64,000 nt of DNA, from NCBI GenBank assembly GCA_003008705.1, contig PDUO01000016.1:497975-561974 (forward strand). The letters are read 5' to 3'. This DNA is from Pezicula radicicola (lineage: Eukaryota; Ascomycota; Leotiomycetes; Helotiales; Dermateaceae). Both the position numbers and the translations under genes were made by a program. Below are positions 1 through 11,832 of the stretch, piece by piece (the first letter of the stretch is position 1; each line of letters begins with the position of its first letter). The notes beneath the pieces are model-generated. The model was not told the origin of the DNA. It saw only the letters and a program-made list of their open reading frames with translations, and did no database searches.

Positions 1-3000
1 AACTTAATCGACAGACGCCAAATAAACCTACGCGTCGGAGAACCAAGCGTACATACCAAAGATAATATGTTGGAGTTACTTCACGGTTCTGCGTAGGTTT
101 TGCTATCTTTTCCTCGTGGATGAATGTACATGCATAGAAAATTTGGCTCAATTGCTAGCTAGGACTGTACTGGGTAATGGCATTAGCTATAGCATCATTA
201 TTCAAGACTAGCATAAATTATCTCGGCTTATGCTTCTTTCTGCTCCTTTTGTTTTGTTTTTGTATTCGTGAGGTTTGTGGTACTGGTATAAAATGAGAAG
301 CTAATGGAGGATTACTACTTCGAGGTTTGGGTACTAGCACGGGCCAAATGTGCATTGAGATCGATGCACCCAGCGAAGTCCCCAAACGAATATCCAAAAG
401 ACATCGTGTCGGTTGGAATGGCAATCGTTTGGAAGGAAGCTCCAAGAGAGAGTGTACAAAGAGGAGCATCATACGCGAGAACAAATTTTGTAGACCTCCC
501 ATCACCACACGGCCTGCAGTGACCTCAAGGTATCGCTTATATCCATCCAATGAACAATGGTTAAACACCACTGAGTTGCACTAAACCTGGCAGAGGCGAT
601 GAGGCGATCACTGACTGGAATGGATAGAAATATGCCAGTGCAGCTAAACAAGGCATATCGCAAGGCCGATACGAAGATTGGAAAATGGGGGCCGTTCAGC
701 TCGCTCTGCCTTGCCAGCTACTGAAATATGATATAAATTAAAAACCATCAACAATCTCTCCTAGAGCTACTACTATCACTACCTACCGTCATTCCTACCC
801 TTTGAAATGGCTTTAAATGATCCAAAGACTACTACTACCTCAACAATTTTGAGATACTACTTTTATCTAACACAATTCAACTAGAGGGTATGGCACGCGA
901 TCATTTCTGTTAATCCTCTATTGTAGAAGATCACGGTTTTAGCAGCATTACACCCCTCACAACTCTCGTCGCCTGCCATTGGGTTTTCAATTTTTAAGAT
1001 GGTGGGTGCCACGACTGACAACAGTTACAATATTGCATGTATGTCACATGCAAGGCTAAGCAAATTAATATCCTTGATACTGGCTGCTTTCTGGTTCGAA
1101 CGATGGTGCGACGATGGATTATTGCTGAGCCTCGACGAGGTACAAGCTATTTTGGACTTCCTTCGTAAAGAAAATGCATACTGTATCGCCATCAAAAGAT
1201 GCTGGATGGGATTTTGATGCCACTAACACTAATTAGGTCTTCCTTGGCTACCTTGGCCTGATGGAGTTAAGATCAAACTTTGCTGGTAAACAAGGCTTTG
1301 AAGATATTTTTGATTGTTTGGACCTCCAGAACATCCGGCCATCTTTAATGTGGCCATGTATTGTTCCCTTTGTACGTGGCACTTCGGAGGCGACGGAAGA
1401 GGCCTTGATGTACAGGTACGTGAGACCCGCAGTATTTGCTCCGTTTTGAACTATGTGAGCACATTGAGTCTTGGAGACACTCGTCACTCGTAATTTACTT
1501 TTGCACTTTGCCAACTATTATTGCCAACTATTATCAAAATCCAAGAAGACCTAGGTCATCAAGGATCACTGAATTCGTCGGGCGCTATGTTTCAAAGTGT
1601 AATGGCCTAGTTTTTCCCGCAAACCCCCATTCCTAGTACCCCAAATTGTGCTAAAATCTGACAGGCTTGGATACGCCTTCCATTTTTAAACCGCTGGACC
1701 ACACTGGACGGCTTGGGCTGTTGATCATGATTTATGCCTTTCTCAGCTTAAAATCGCAAACTCATGCGACAAAAATATGGGACGAAACTCTTTTATTACC
1801 TCTTATTAGGCACGGTGGGCACTTACTGTTGGGCCACTAAAAATGCAAAGCACAAAGCATACTAAGCATGCACAAATTCTTGCCCTTGCATGGTGATCAA
1901 GCAGCGTATCAGGGCTCTAGAAATATTCCTGGAAAACCCGTCAGCCTGCCTGGAGACCCTCACACTGATTTTCAAGCGGATAGAAATCGGCTGGCGAATG
2001 ATGACAACGGTTTCTTATCGAACGGGAGCGGCAGCAGCATCAGCAATAATCAGCATCATGAGAGACTTAAGGAACCCTTTCCTTTCTCCTTCAGCTGCGT
2101 TTCTTGAAGCAGCCTTCTCTGCCCAATCGGAGGACCTTGATTGACTCCTGACCTAAGCTATTGTACAGTAGCACCAGTAGCTATTCCTGTACTACGAAAC
2201 GTATCCTTCCCGCGGTGCATCTGATAAAAGATGCTATTATGCCACCCTTTTCGCTGATCAAGAGCATCTTCCGACTTTCTACACTTCGTTTTCATAGAAC
2301 TGGCTCTCTGCTCCAAAACCACATACAGTACTTGAATATGAACGCTACATTTGAATAGCTCTACTACTAGCGGTGACGAACAGAATGAACGAGCTCTGCA
2401 ATTGTCACCAACCTCCTCCCCCTCGCTTCTCAACTGCTTCTCGTCCGTGCCACTTCACCTCACCATGCTAACTAAAGGTTCCTCCAGCTAACGGTCATCG
2501 TGCGTACATGCAATCTTGCAGTGTAGCCTATCTGCTTCTTAATCCAGTACGGACCGTACATTACTGGCACACGGCTACTTAATGCGATCTTCAGATGGTC
2601 ACGTCAAACAAGTAGCCACTCACTGCTTCCTTGATTTACCTCCTCGATTTACTACTAGCGTGGCTGGCAGCCCTTCTCCCTTTGCAGGGATGATCGTCAC
2701 TTTTCAATCGCCTTGGCTCGTGGCTCAAGACATCAGCTGCCCGGCAAACAACTTCGTCGCACTGCTTGTCCAGAATCTGACCTCTAAACTGCCGTGCTTC
2801 AAAAGGTCAGATTTTGAGGCCAAGGTAGAACCGTAGGGTAAGGTACTCCGTAGTCGGGTCTAATAAAGATACGGGTAAGAAGAAAGCCGATCCCCAGGGT
2901 CAGGAGACACTGGAGCTCAGTGGAGATATAAAAGAATGGTACGGTACTGTACTCCGTACAGTACCGGTACCTCCCCGGGTTTAGTCCAATGGTAAGCTGT

Positions 3001-4155
3001 GGCTTATGATCAACCCCGCCGCCGCCACTAAAGGATAAGGTACCTTTTTAGTACAGAAGATACAAAGACAATGGTATAGTAGTCGATGTGGAAAATTAAT
3101 ATACCCATTCCGCATGGGGAACAATGTTGGTGTCTGGAGACTGTATTTTCGCGTGCGAGTCCGCTGAAGTGGTATCTTCTGGCTCGTATTTACGTGCATG
3201 CAGCGAGCAGTATGAGTTGTCCTTGACATGCCTGATCACTCCGTATTAACTCACCGGGCTGGAAGCCCTAGGACTGAGTGGGGCGGGCCTGAACAGTGAC
3301 TTTTCTTAGGGAACAAAAAGACTTTCATCGCCTGCTGCCAGGGGTAAAATCTATTCGCAGAAGCAAAAATGTCGTGGCATCTTGGCTCTCACAGCTTTTA
3401 GGGGTAGTTTAGAGCAGGTCGTCAAAGCGAGGGTTAAGTAGTTGAAAAGTATGTTCATGAGATCACAACCTTATTATCATCATGTCGCTGGGTATCAGAA
3501 TCGGAGAATAATGACTTGGACCTCCTCGTGCAGCGTCAACATCTACAATCCTGCCAAAATTATGACAATAGGATCCAAATTAGACATCCAAGTACCGCAC
3601 AGGTCTGATCAGCCATTGCCCCCATCGGTATATGCGGTACGGCGAAGAAACCTGGGAATTGAGCTCTAGACTCTTGCCCCTGGGAGCAGACTTCAGTCCC
3701 CCTTCCACGGCTCCACCTCTCATCAACATAATCTTCCTCTTCTGTCTTCACCACTCCTTACTTGCTCCGGGGAAAAGTTAGCATTATTTGCGACTCAGGT
3801 CAATTTCACTACTGCTGGCATTATTGTACGCATCTGTACAGTAGTACTGGTGCGCTTTTCTCTATATTTCGAATTTGAACCCCTTCTCGCCACCGGCCCT
3901 TGCGACAATCAAGCATACTAAATATTACCAGCCCACGAAGATCCCGACAAGGAAGACCCTTAGAAACCACGGCTCTGCGGCGCGAGACATCTACAAATAA
4001 CCCCCTGGTAAGGGACTCTATACGAATAAATGGCGACTCTATGCGCGTACAGTTCGAGATAGTGACGACGGATACCATCACCTACGAGCGCCCGTTGGGC
4101 TTGGCAAGAGTCGAGTAGCAAGCACTTCTCTGCTTCCAACGACATCCATGGAAAG
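1..4155. other. Intergenic region without a recognisable gene
   Basis: Only short reading frames without family resemblance or splice continuity are present, so I see no gene. Intergenic words built from GTACAGTAC or GTACGGTAC recur (about 2160, 2544, 2942 and 3835). The last few hundred bases are the upstream region of the gene starting at 4156. Confidence 0.6.
2942..2966. repeat. Perfect short inverted repeat built on GGTACTGTAC
   Basis: Two 11-bp arms (CGGTACTGTAC and its exact reverse complement) are separated by the three bases TCC. It lies in a cluster of related GTAC-rich words and is the best palindromic example in the window. No function is assigned. Confidence 0.75.
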
Positions 4156-6666
4156 ATGGGCATGTGGCCCTTCAGGTGGAAGAATCGCAAACAATCGCGA
4201 GCAGTCGGTGGGTCGGCAGATATGCCATCGGAAGCAATAATGCATCATGCGGAAACATTGCGGGACCTAGAACCTGGATCAGGGACAGTGCCTAGCGAAA
4301 TTGAGCGGAGAAGAAGTAGAAGGGAGAGTCAGAAATCTAATCGAAAGTCTTCAAGAGAATCAAAGAAGCTTCAGCGCAAGCAACGGACTTATAGCTTCTC
4401 GCCCGGCCGCAACGACAGCATCCAAGTTCGAGATGTCCAACGCCAACCACCCATCCCTCCTATACCGACGCACTTTAATACCGTTGGTGTGAGCGCAAAC
4501 ACTGGATTGGATGGTCGTGTAGCCCGTGGTCAACTTCCTCGAGCTAGCACACAGCCCGCCATGACCACACAACCGTGGGAGAGAGTTCCTACTCTCCACA
4601 AGTCGAGTAAGAAGAGGCGGAAGGAGGGTGATCGAGAAGCAGAGATCAAGGCAATGGTTTTAACAAGACCAGCAACGGATTCTTCAGGATCTGGAAGACC
4701 CGCAAGGAGACAGACTAAAAAGATGAGGATCGCCCATGATAAATCGGATATCTCTCTACCATCAGTCGAGTCGATGCATTCCTCACTCTCCTCGAAGTCA
4801 AACAATTCGGCATCCTACAGGATTTCCAGCTTAAATATGCTAGCCCCGCGCCCGACCATACGCTATTTGGAGAGTCCTCGATATGTCCCTGGTGCTAGTG
4901 GGTTCGGACGGGATGGATTAGAACCCCGCAAACGGCGAATCGAGCGCTTCCAAATCCCACAAGAGACGCTGAAGGCGAATAAGAGGGTTGATGATCTCGC
5001 TGATGATCTCGACGCGGGGGGGCTCCGAGAGCTCATGGAGCGTGATGAGCGGAGAAGAGAGAAGAAGAAAATCGCAGATAAAATCAAGATGGAGAAAAAA
5101 TTAGCCCGTCGACAGGAGAAGCAGAAGGCTGCAGAAGCAGAAGCGGCGCAGAACGGCACACCTCCACCTGCGAATATGGAACGGGGAGTACTTGGAAGAG
5201 AAGTATTAGGGCTAAAGATTGGGAATTCTGCAGTCGTCACATCGAGTAAGAGGAAGGGATCTGATGCCTCGACGGATGGAAGAGGCAAGCGCCCAGCAGA
5301 TGTTTTCCGGCAAGACTCAGCAGTTGATGCGTCGAATCCGAACGATGATCTGCAGCGCAGCGAGAGCCTCCAAATGGAGGCACCCAGTCCTACGTCCGAT
5401 CGTGAGGAACCAGTCATTGGTACAGCGCAAGTTGGTAAATTCTCGAAGGCTAGTGTTTCTCCATCCCCTTCACCCAAAAACCATACCAGAGGAGCATCAA
5501 GCATCTCACAGGTCATGGACGTCAACACAACTCCAGTTATCGCATGTGAGAAGCCCCTTCCCCCGTCGAGACGCACATCAGAAAGTCCAGTCCGCCCACC
5601 TCAGTCTTGGACCTCTTTCTTCAGAAGAAGCTCAAGAACCCAGAAACGCGGCTCCACTCCGTCATCATTCTCTAACACATCACGAGATTCGATGCATCGA
5701 GATGGGGCGTTTACTAGTACGCCAACAGCACTTGTGGCTTACACGCCTGTGAAGCTTCCTTCTGGTGTCCCAAAGAGAACCATGTCCAAATTTAGGGAGG
5801 ATTTACCAGAGCTGCCATTGTCACCTCCGGACTCGAGGGTCCAGTCACCAGAAGCAGACGAAGTCCCACCGATCCGTACAGACTATCCAAGCGCTGGACT
5901 TCGAGGCTCTTCAGACAATGCAGCCCCCAGAGTTCGCTATGATACACCCACCAGCAACTATCAACCTCTGGATGCTATGCGGCTACGTGATGAGACCCCA
6001 ACAAGCGGCCATCGTTCTATGGAGACAGCGTCTCCAGAACCGACAGCGATCATGTCACAGTCACTCGCTTCTATCGACTCTGAGGCGTCCTGGTTATCTG
6101 GTCGAAAGGGAGGCTCAAAGAGAGGATCCGGACAAATTATGGCACATCCATTCCATGATAGTGCTAGCTCATTGCAAAAGCGGTACAGGGAGTTCTCAGA
6201 ATCCGTAGAGGAGCTTGGTATCGCCGAAGATGAATATTTTAGCCGCCTGACACCTCAATTCAAAATTAGGAGACAATCAGGTCAATCTGGTGACCAGCCT
6301 GTGCCTTCGAGCGATGAGGAGGATGATACATCTGGAGAGAAGTGGGGTGCGGTTGCTAGAACACCAACCGTTGTACATCATGAGCCCCGTGCGAAATCCC
6401 GAGAAGGATTACTGAACGAAGATGTTGAGGAATCTAGTAGCGAACCGGCTGGGGAGACCCCAGAAGAATTACAACGGAAGAGTTATGGAACGGACGATGG
6501 GATGGCTCACGAACAGGCTGATGTCGGCGTGCACCGCGCTACTAGCATTGATCTAGGACGACGACATGTCAGGCGTATCAGTGCTGGCAGTGCTAGGTTG
6601 CTAGAGTTAAAGCCTATCTTGACTGGGGACTCACAGAGAGTTTCCAAGACAATTAGCTCTTCGTAG
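4156..6666 (+). CDS. Large intrinsically disordered fungal protein, function unknown
   Basis: Single exon, 836 residues. I do not recognise a catalytic domain. The N-terminus is MGMWPFR followed by basic, Ser-rich sequence. Residues about 290-340 form a highly charged Lys/Arg/Glu/Ala segment likely to be helical or coiled-coil. Two locally ordered patches stand out: SWTSFFRRSSRTQ near residue 482 and SQSLASIDSEASWLSG near residue 634. The rest is dominated by Ser, Pro, Arg and acidic residues, with many S/T-P sites suggesting phosphorylation. There is no signal peptide or membrane segment; a nuclear or cytoskeletal scaffold role is possible but unproven. The ATG at 4156 was chosen because it opens the frame; a second ATG follows two codons later. 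The long frames on the opposite strand are shadows of this gene. Confidence 0.85.
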   Translation: MGMWPFRWKNRKQSRAVGGSADMPSEAIMHHAETLRDLEPGSGTVPSEIERRRSRRESQKSNRKSSRESKKLQRKQRTYSFSPGRNDSIQVRDVQRQPPIPPIPTHFNTVGVSANTGLDGRVARGQLPRASTQPAMTTQPWERVPTLHKSSKKRRKEGDREAEIKAMVLTRPATDSSGSGRPARRQTKKMRIAHDKSDISLPSVESMHSSLSSKSNNSASYRISSLNMLAPRPTIRYLESPRYVPGASGFGRDGLEPRKRRIERFQIPQETLKANKRVDDLADDLDAGGLRELMERDERRREKKKIADKIKMEKKLARRQEKQKAAEAEAAQNGTPPPANMERGVLGREVLGLKIGNSAVVTSSKRKGSDASTDGRGKRPADVFRQDSAVDASNPNDDLQRSESLQMEAPSPTSDREEPVIGTAQVGKFSKASVSPSPSPKNHTRGASSISQVMDVNTTPVIACEKPLPPSRRTSESPVRPPQSWTSFFRRSSRTQKRGSTPSSFSNTSRDSMHRDGAFTSTPTALVAYTPVKLPSGVPKRTMSKFREDLPELPLSPPDSRVQSPEADEVPPIRTDYPSAGLRGSSDNAAPRVRYDTPTSNYQPLDAMRLRDETPTSGHRSMETASPEPTAIMSQSLASIDSEASWLSGRKGGSKRGSGQIMAHPFHDSASSLQKRYREFSESVEELGIAEDEYFSRLTPQFKIRRQSGQSGDQPVPSSDEEDDTSGEKWGAVARTPTVVHHEPRAKSREGLLNEDVEESSSEPAGETPEELQRKSYGTDDGMAHEQADVGVHRATSIDLGRRHVRRISAGSARLLELKPILTGDSQRVSKTISSS

Positions 6667-8230
6667 GCGGTTAGGAAAGGTCCTTTTTGATGGAATTGTG
6701 TATGACGGGAATTCTTACGACGAATACGACATGACTTGAGACGAGCACGACATTCTTTGCACTTTATTTCCTTACATTTGCCTCTTTTCAGCGGTCGACA
6801 CTGACATCGACACCTACACTCCTTTGCAACATTTCCTTGGACCTCAATTCAATCAAACACTCGCTTCAACCCTTTCCTTGGACCGAAAGACTCGCTTCGT
6901 TCGCTTCGACTTTTCCCATTTTCTTCATCGCTCTGTCTCACGTCAAATCGCATATCGTTCGCCATTAATTTCTATCTTACAACCACCTCCAGTCAATAAG
7001 ATTCTACCTGCTGCTACGGCTTCTCACGGTCGACCAACCCACGATCCGTCATATAATTTATACGTATTCACATGAGTAATGTCTTTGCATTCACGTAGCG
7101 ACTTGATTCCCCTGATAGCACATAGAGGTTTTTTTCTCTTTCCACCATTTGCTTTTTGCTTGCAGGTACTTGGGTTGTGGACTTAACAAATGGTACAGAG
7201 GGGTTTAGGGGTTAATGGGGTTCTAAGGAGGCTTCTGGTTGAGGCTTAAAAAGAGGGCATTGCTCCGTCGCTCCGGTTTGGATCGGGAGTGGGATTGATT
7301 GGGCTGCTACGGCAGTACCACTTGTCTGTAATGGCATCATGGGAGTATATTTTGTAGCGGTTTGCTATACTGTAGCTATGGCAGGGGCTGGGTCTCTCGG
7401 CGCATCTGATCATTCTTGACGGCTCGCAAAAGATGGGAGTCGGATGGTCAGATAGCAGCTACATGTGCTATTTGTTCATATAGATATCCAATTTTGAGCG
7501 TTCAGACATGATTGTAGCTTGCAATAATCACAGTGTACCAAAAAGTGTCGTTGATGACGTGCTTGCTAAGTAAGGCACGTGACAGACAATCATTCGGCGG
7601 GGTTGTGAGATTCAGCGAGGGGTTGATAAGCAACCAGAATCTGGACCTTCCTTCCTTTGTGTGTCAAAACGCAAACGCCGACTTGTCTTTCGCCTTCCTC
7701 TTATTTAACCCAAACCATCTTCCAATTACCATTCCAATTCTTCTCTAACCGCATCCGCAGACCTACATACAACACTCACTACACACATCATCGAGCAAAG
7801 GTACGTCAGCAATTTCCCTTGTCATTCTTTTTGCCGATTCCCGTCTTTTGCCATCGTCGGCCAGAAGCAGCTTTGAGTTGCCATCCAATGCGGTGTTGGA
7901 TAGGCAAGCAACCACAAGTGCAGAGTCGACCTCAGCAAGTCCTACGTGCACCAGGCGTAGCTGAACAGCGACAATCGAATTGTTCCCGGCACAGTCTTCG
8001 ATTTGGAATCAGACAAAGAACGAAGCTTGGACAGCTCGTTTTTGTTCCAAAAGGCTGCTTACCTCATCATCACCTTCAACTTTCTCTGCGCTCGCCATAC
8101 GCCCAGAAACATCCATCGATTCGAAATCAACCAGCACAGCCCTTGTCACAAAGCCACGTCCGGCCTTGCCTTGCCTTGTACAACATTCACTTTCCACTTT
8201 CTGTATTTAATACACGCAGCTGTCCTTTTC
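6667..8230. other. Intergenic region and thioredoxin upstream region
   Basis: No convincing coding sequence. 6780-7080 is pyrimidine-rich and fits untranslated or promoter sequence. A CACGTGAC E-box core lies at 7576. From about 7640 the sequence looks like a transcribed leader, ending in a strong splice donor (GTACGT at 7801). Confidence 0.5.
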
Positions 8231-8247
8231 ATGTCTTCTTTCTTCAG
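7801..8247 (+). other. Predicted 5'-leader intron of thioredoxin with two possible 3' ends
   Basis: GTACGT at 7801 is a good fungal donor directly after AAAG. Two acceptors are visible: CGCAG ending at 8219 and the pyrimidine-rich TTCTTTCTTCAG ending at 8247. The distal one removes the upstream ATG at 8231, the proximal one keeps it. This is inferred from splice consensus only. Confidence 0.4.
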
Positions 8248-8347
8248 ATCGTCGAAGCTTACAGCGCAATCATTGTACAGATCAACCCGAGCAACCAATA
8301 ATCAACAACACAACTTTCTCAGAGCTTTCAGCAACTCCTCAATCAAA
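8231..8347 (+). other. Possible in-frame mitochondrial presequence of thioredoxin
   Basis: An ATG at 8231 opens a frame continuous with the thioredoxin start at 8348 and would add 39 residues. They hold four Arg and two Lys, many Ser/Thr and no Asp or Glu, typical of a matrix-targeting presequence. The segment RAFSNSS matches the R-3 type cleavage pattern (R-x-F, then S). Whether this start is present in mRNA depends on splicing of the leader. Confidence 0.5.
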
Positions 8348-8841
8348 ATGGGTGTCCACAACCTCGCTACGTAAGCTCAGCTTTTCCCGCGGAAACGTGA
8401 TGTGGTCAATTGCCTGGCCGATATCGCCTTCTGGGTTGCAGATGCTAATTTTCTCACTACAGCAAGGCCGAATTCACCAGCGCCCTCAAGGATAACCAAA
8501 TTGTCGTTCTAGATGCCTTTGCGACCTGGTGCGGTCCCTGCAAGGCTATCGCCCCTCAAGTAGCCAAGTTCGTATACCCTTCCTTCCTAATTCCGCCATC
8601 CTATTCCGCGCGCATCTGCTAATGAAGACACGAAACCAGGTTCTCCGAGGAATTTCCTTCCGCACACTTCGTCAAGATCGACGTCGATGAGGTACCAGAG
8701 GTCGCACAAGAGCTCGGCATCCGCGCCATGCCCACATTCTTGATCTTCAAGGGTGAGGAGAAGATTGCTGAGATTGTTGGTGCCAACCCCAAGGCGTTGC
8801 AAGCTGCTATTGAGAAGGCCACCTCCGAGGCAAAGGCCTAA
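8348..8841 (+). CDS. Thioredoxin
   Basis: Small redox protein that reduces protein disulfides and is itself reduced by thioredoxin reductase. Exons 8348-8370, 8463-8567 and 8640-8841 give 109 residues, the normal thioredoxin length. The active site WCGPC is at residues 30-34 (catalytic Cys31 and Cys34), and the conserved cis-Pro is Pro74 in RAMPTF. Both introns join in frame across conserved sequence: Thr8 is split by the first and Lys44-region codons by the second. The ATG at 8348 begins MGVHNLAT, the usual cytosolic-type start. An in-frame ATG at 8231 would add a mitochondrial-type leader, so one gene may supply two compartments. The upstream CACGTGAC is a candidate regulator site but untested. 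Confidence 0.95.
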
Positions 8842-9064
8842 ACATGTGATACCAGTGGTTATGGATACAGGGAGAAATTGAATCATTGGGCGGAACATCT
8901 CTTTAGAAGGGCTATTATGGGATAGGAATTATTGCATCCTCTTGGTCTTAGGAAATTACTTGCAATGAATAAAGGACAGTGAAAGCCTCAAATCTTGAAA
9001 ATCGCTTGAGTGCTCATGTGAGTTTGTGATTACAAGGATTGCCTGCCGCACGAATTGGTTTATA

Positions 9065-9151
9065 ACAGATCATCTTAATTAGGGCGGGTAAGTTACTGAA
9101 GTCAAATGAGTTACTCAAGTCTATCTCTTATAATCTAATTCGAACGGTCGT
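9065..9151. repeat. Diverged relative of the inverted-repeat element at 16054
   Basis: The left end (AGATCATCTTAATTAGGG) resembles the left end of the 16054 element (AGATCATTCTGAATAGGG). The core GAGTTACTCAAGTC, then TATCTCTTATAA (9108 on), matches GAGTCATTCAAGTC then CATCTCTTATAA (16118 on), with the core differences all C/T changes. The right terminal repeat is not preserved. Confidence 0.5.
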
Positions 9152-10025
9152 TAAATCTTTTTGAGGTCAGGGAAGAAGGGGAATATCTTGAGTGTTAGGA
9201 ATAGCCGCACTTATGCTAAGTAAGCTTCTGTCTATAGCCCAACCCATGGGATGAAAGCAACATAGCAAATATGGTTAGGTTTGCTTAGGTTTGTAATTAT
9301 GCGTTTAATTGCTGTAGGACAAGGTGTGGACACAAGAGAATGGTTTAATGACATTACTAGCCGGCTTATTACATCCCTTTTCCGGCATGCATTTCCATAG
9401 ATCTGCATTTTCCTCTTACAAGCTTCAGTTAGGCGCAAAGTGCGGTTACGATAATATTAAGATCCCTGAGTCAAGTGAGATAAATTTACTAAATAAGCGG
9501 GTTACCCAGGTCAAGTCAAATATTGTACCCGAGTCAGGTTAGTTACGCAAATTAATCCAGTTACCTTAATTGATTTCACTTAAGGCACGTGGTGGTGTCT
9601 GTAATCCACGGACGAGGTTCTGATTTCTATAGATAGCTATGTTTCCTTACTGGCGTCTCTTATGATATTAATTACTTACTAGTATTGTGTAGTGTGATGA
9701 TAGTTGTGCTAGGTCACCCAGTCTAAGTAGATACCAGAATTGTATATTCTAGTTTTGAAAGCGAGGGTTCTATTCTGCTTCGAGTGTTTAGGACTGCTAT
9801 ATACTATAGTGATATTGCTTTTACTAAAGACTTGTCTGTTGTTAGGTTTCTAGTAATGGATGGCTTCTTAAGAGATTTATCGATATTTCTGCTAGAGTTG
9901 AGTTGCTTGTAGTATTGTAATTGGTAATTTGAATAAAAGAGTATTTGGAAACATGCCTCGAGGGCTAAGGAAATTGACATTAGGATAGTCCTGTAAACAA
10001 GAGAAAGGTGAGGGACACTAGAAAG

Positions 10026-10120
10026 TCACTGCAAGTGAGTTGCTTACATGAAAGAGTCACTTAGATTGAGTGACTTATTTAAAATTAAGTGGATTACCGA
10101 AACCAAGTGATTAACTTAAG
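10026..10120. repeat. Cluster of CAAGTGAGTTA-type motif units
   Basis: Units such as GCAAGTGAGTTGCTTAC, GAGTCACTTAGATTGAGTGAC, and CCAAGTGATTAACTTAAG follow one another in both orientations. They share the core of the 18-bp tandem array at 12951. Boundaries are approximate. Confidence 0.45.
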
Positions 10121-11505
10121 GTATTATAATAATTTTTACTAGGTTTCCTAATTTTAATTTCTACAGGGAGAATTCTTGCTTAGGGGAAGTAGAAGTAGAT
10201 AGACGGTTTCTTTAATTGTTAACACATGGTAAATCTTCTCTTTAGGTTGTAGATTGGTGTAAGAGCACTTAGACTTATCTAGAAAACTTGCTTTTGATAG
10301 TAGATCCGGCAGAGCTTATTGTATATGTGGTTTTTTGTTTAAAGTATTACTAGGAGTATTATGTCTTTCTTTTATCTTGTGTTCTTTATAGATGCAAGAG
10401 TGTAGTTATATCTCTTAGGTTATAGGTAAACATTTTGTAGACTTAAATGGGGGTTTTGGTGTATAGATAGCTCTTGTACTAGGATGTTTGATGGTAATAC
10501 TAATTGGCTTGCTTAGCTATAGTACAGGTAGATAGACATCCTTTGCTTAGTAGCTATAACTTTCCTGGCTTTGAATTTCTTGACTTTAGTGTTCCTTGCT
10601 AGCTACCATTCAATTAAAAATTGTATTATAATATGATATATTTCATTTTTTCAAATATATGCTTGGATATTAGTTGTTTAGCATTAGATATTTAGGTAAA
10701 CTAAGGATTAGGTTAGCGATGTCTAGTTATATTGGTTTTTAGAAAGACTAGATTTTAGACTAGATGGGAGAATTGCATTATAGCTACCCTGAAATAATGA
10801 TTCCGAATAACTAGATCATCCGACAAAAAATATTAGGGAGATTTGTATATGGTTGTTGAAGTTATAAGCAGACTAGTAGACAATCAATTAGCTCGCTTAA
10901 TTTAAACAAGAGACCTTAATACAATTTGAGCTTGTTTGGGATTATTTCTTTTCCTTAATATTCTTACTAAAAATTATATATACAAGTATACTAGTAAGAC
11001 TAAATCTATAAAGTTTAAAACATAAAAAGGTTTGCTTCAGGGAGTAAGCTCTTATCTACAGACAATAACAATTTAATTCTTTTAATAGGGTTTATTCTAG
11101 CTCCTAAAGATCTTACTACTTAAAAACACTAAAATCTCTTAGAATACTACGTCTACTATCTAGTATACTATTGATTGTTACACTTATATTAGGTGGTAGT
11201 TGTAATACTCTTATTCTACTATCTACTTATTAATAGCCCTCCAATTGCACTACTATAGCAACAAGAGTTAATTAAAACAAGAAGCAAACTACCCTTTTTG
11301 TCTCCTCCCTTCTTATAAATCTTCTATCTTTTAAACCTAAACTATAGTACATTACAAAAACAGGACTCTTAATCTCGGATATCATGCTTACTAGTAACTA
11401 TTATATATCAACCTTTATGTTTCTTAGGATTTTAGAACTTGAATTAATTCAAAGATTTAAAACTTGCAGTTATATTATTAATCCATGTGTACAGTTTAGC
11501 TATTA

Positions 11506-11669
11506 ACCGCATAGAGATTACTTACTCCCTCGCGTAATCTCATTCGTCTATCTACTGCATTAAGAGTACTTAGTCCCTTGCGTAAACCCTTTAAACTTCT
11601 TACACTGTGTAGAACGCAACAGTTTACTCATTTACCGCGCTAAGAGTACTCACTCCCTCGCGTAAAATC
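11506..11669. repeat. Three imperfect repeats ending in CTCCCTCGCGTAA
   Basis: Copies at about 11506-11537, 11554-11586 and 11632-11669 share the pattern YACYGCRYTAAGAGTACT followed by YACTCCCTCGCGTAA. The last two are followed by related tails (CTTACACTGTGTAGAACG and CTCACATTGTACAGAACG). They end about 165 bp before the start codon of the 2EXR-type gene, so they may lie in its promoter. Confidence 0.65.
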
Positions 11670-11832
11670 ATTCAATTTCTCACATTGTACAGAACGAAAC
11701 GACAACCTCACTATAACAACAAACACATTCGATTCATGGGTTACTCCACATAGGCAATCAAAACTCGAATTTCAAACACCAAAGGATTCCCATTGAACCG
11801 CAACCGCAGTGTTCCCACACCAACCTCTCACA

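Larger units (their letters stand above)
8842..11832. other. AT-rich gene-free island, probably decayed repeat DNA
   Basis: About 3 kb of AT-rich sequence with many stops in every frame and no codable gene. Short GAGTTACTCAAGT-like and CAAGTGAGTTA-like units recur (about 9090, 9471 and 10026), and three imperfect repeats sit at its right end. This fits old, mutated repeats, possibly affected by C-to-T repeat-induced mutation. No transposase or reverse transcriptase remnant was recognised. Confidence 0.55.

Noticed and set aside
4863..5576. 237-residue frame on the minus strand
   Set aside because: It lies entirely within the 836-residue gene on the plus strand and is Ser/Arg-rich low-complexity sequence mirrored from it; no domain or splice support.
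11809..11832. Upstream start for the 2EXR-type gene
   Set aside because: The triplet at 11809 is GTG, not ATG; the first ATG is at 11833 and a nuclear fungal gene is unlikely to use GTG.
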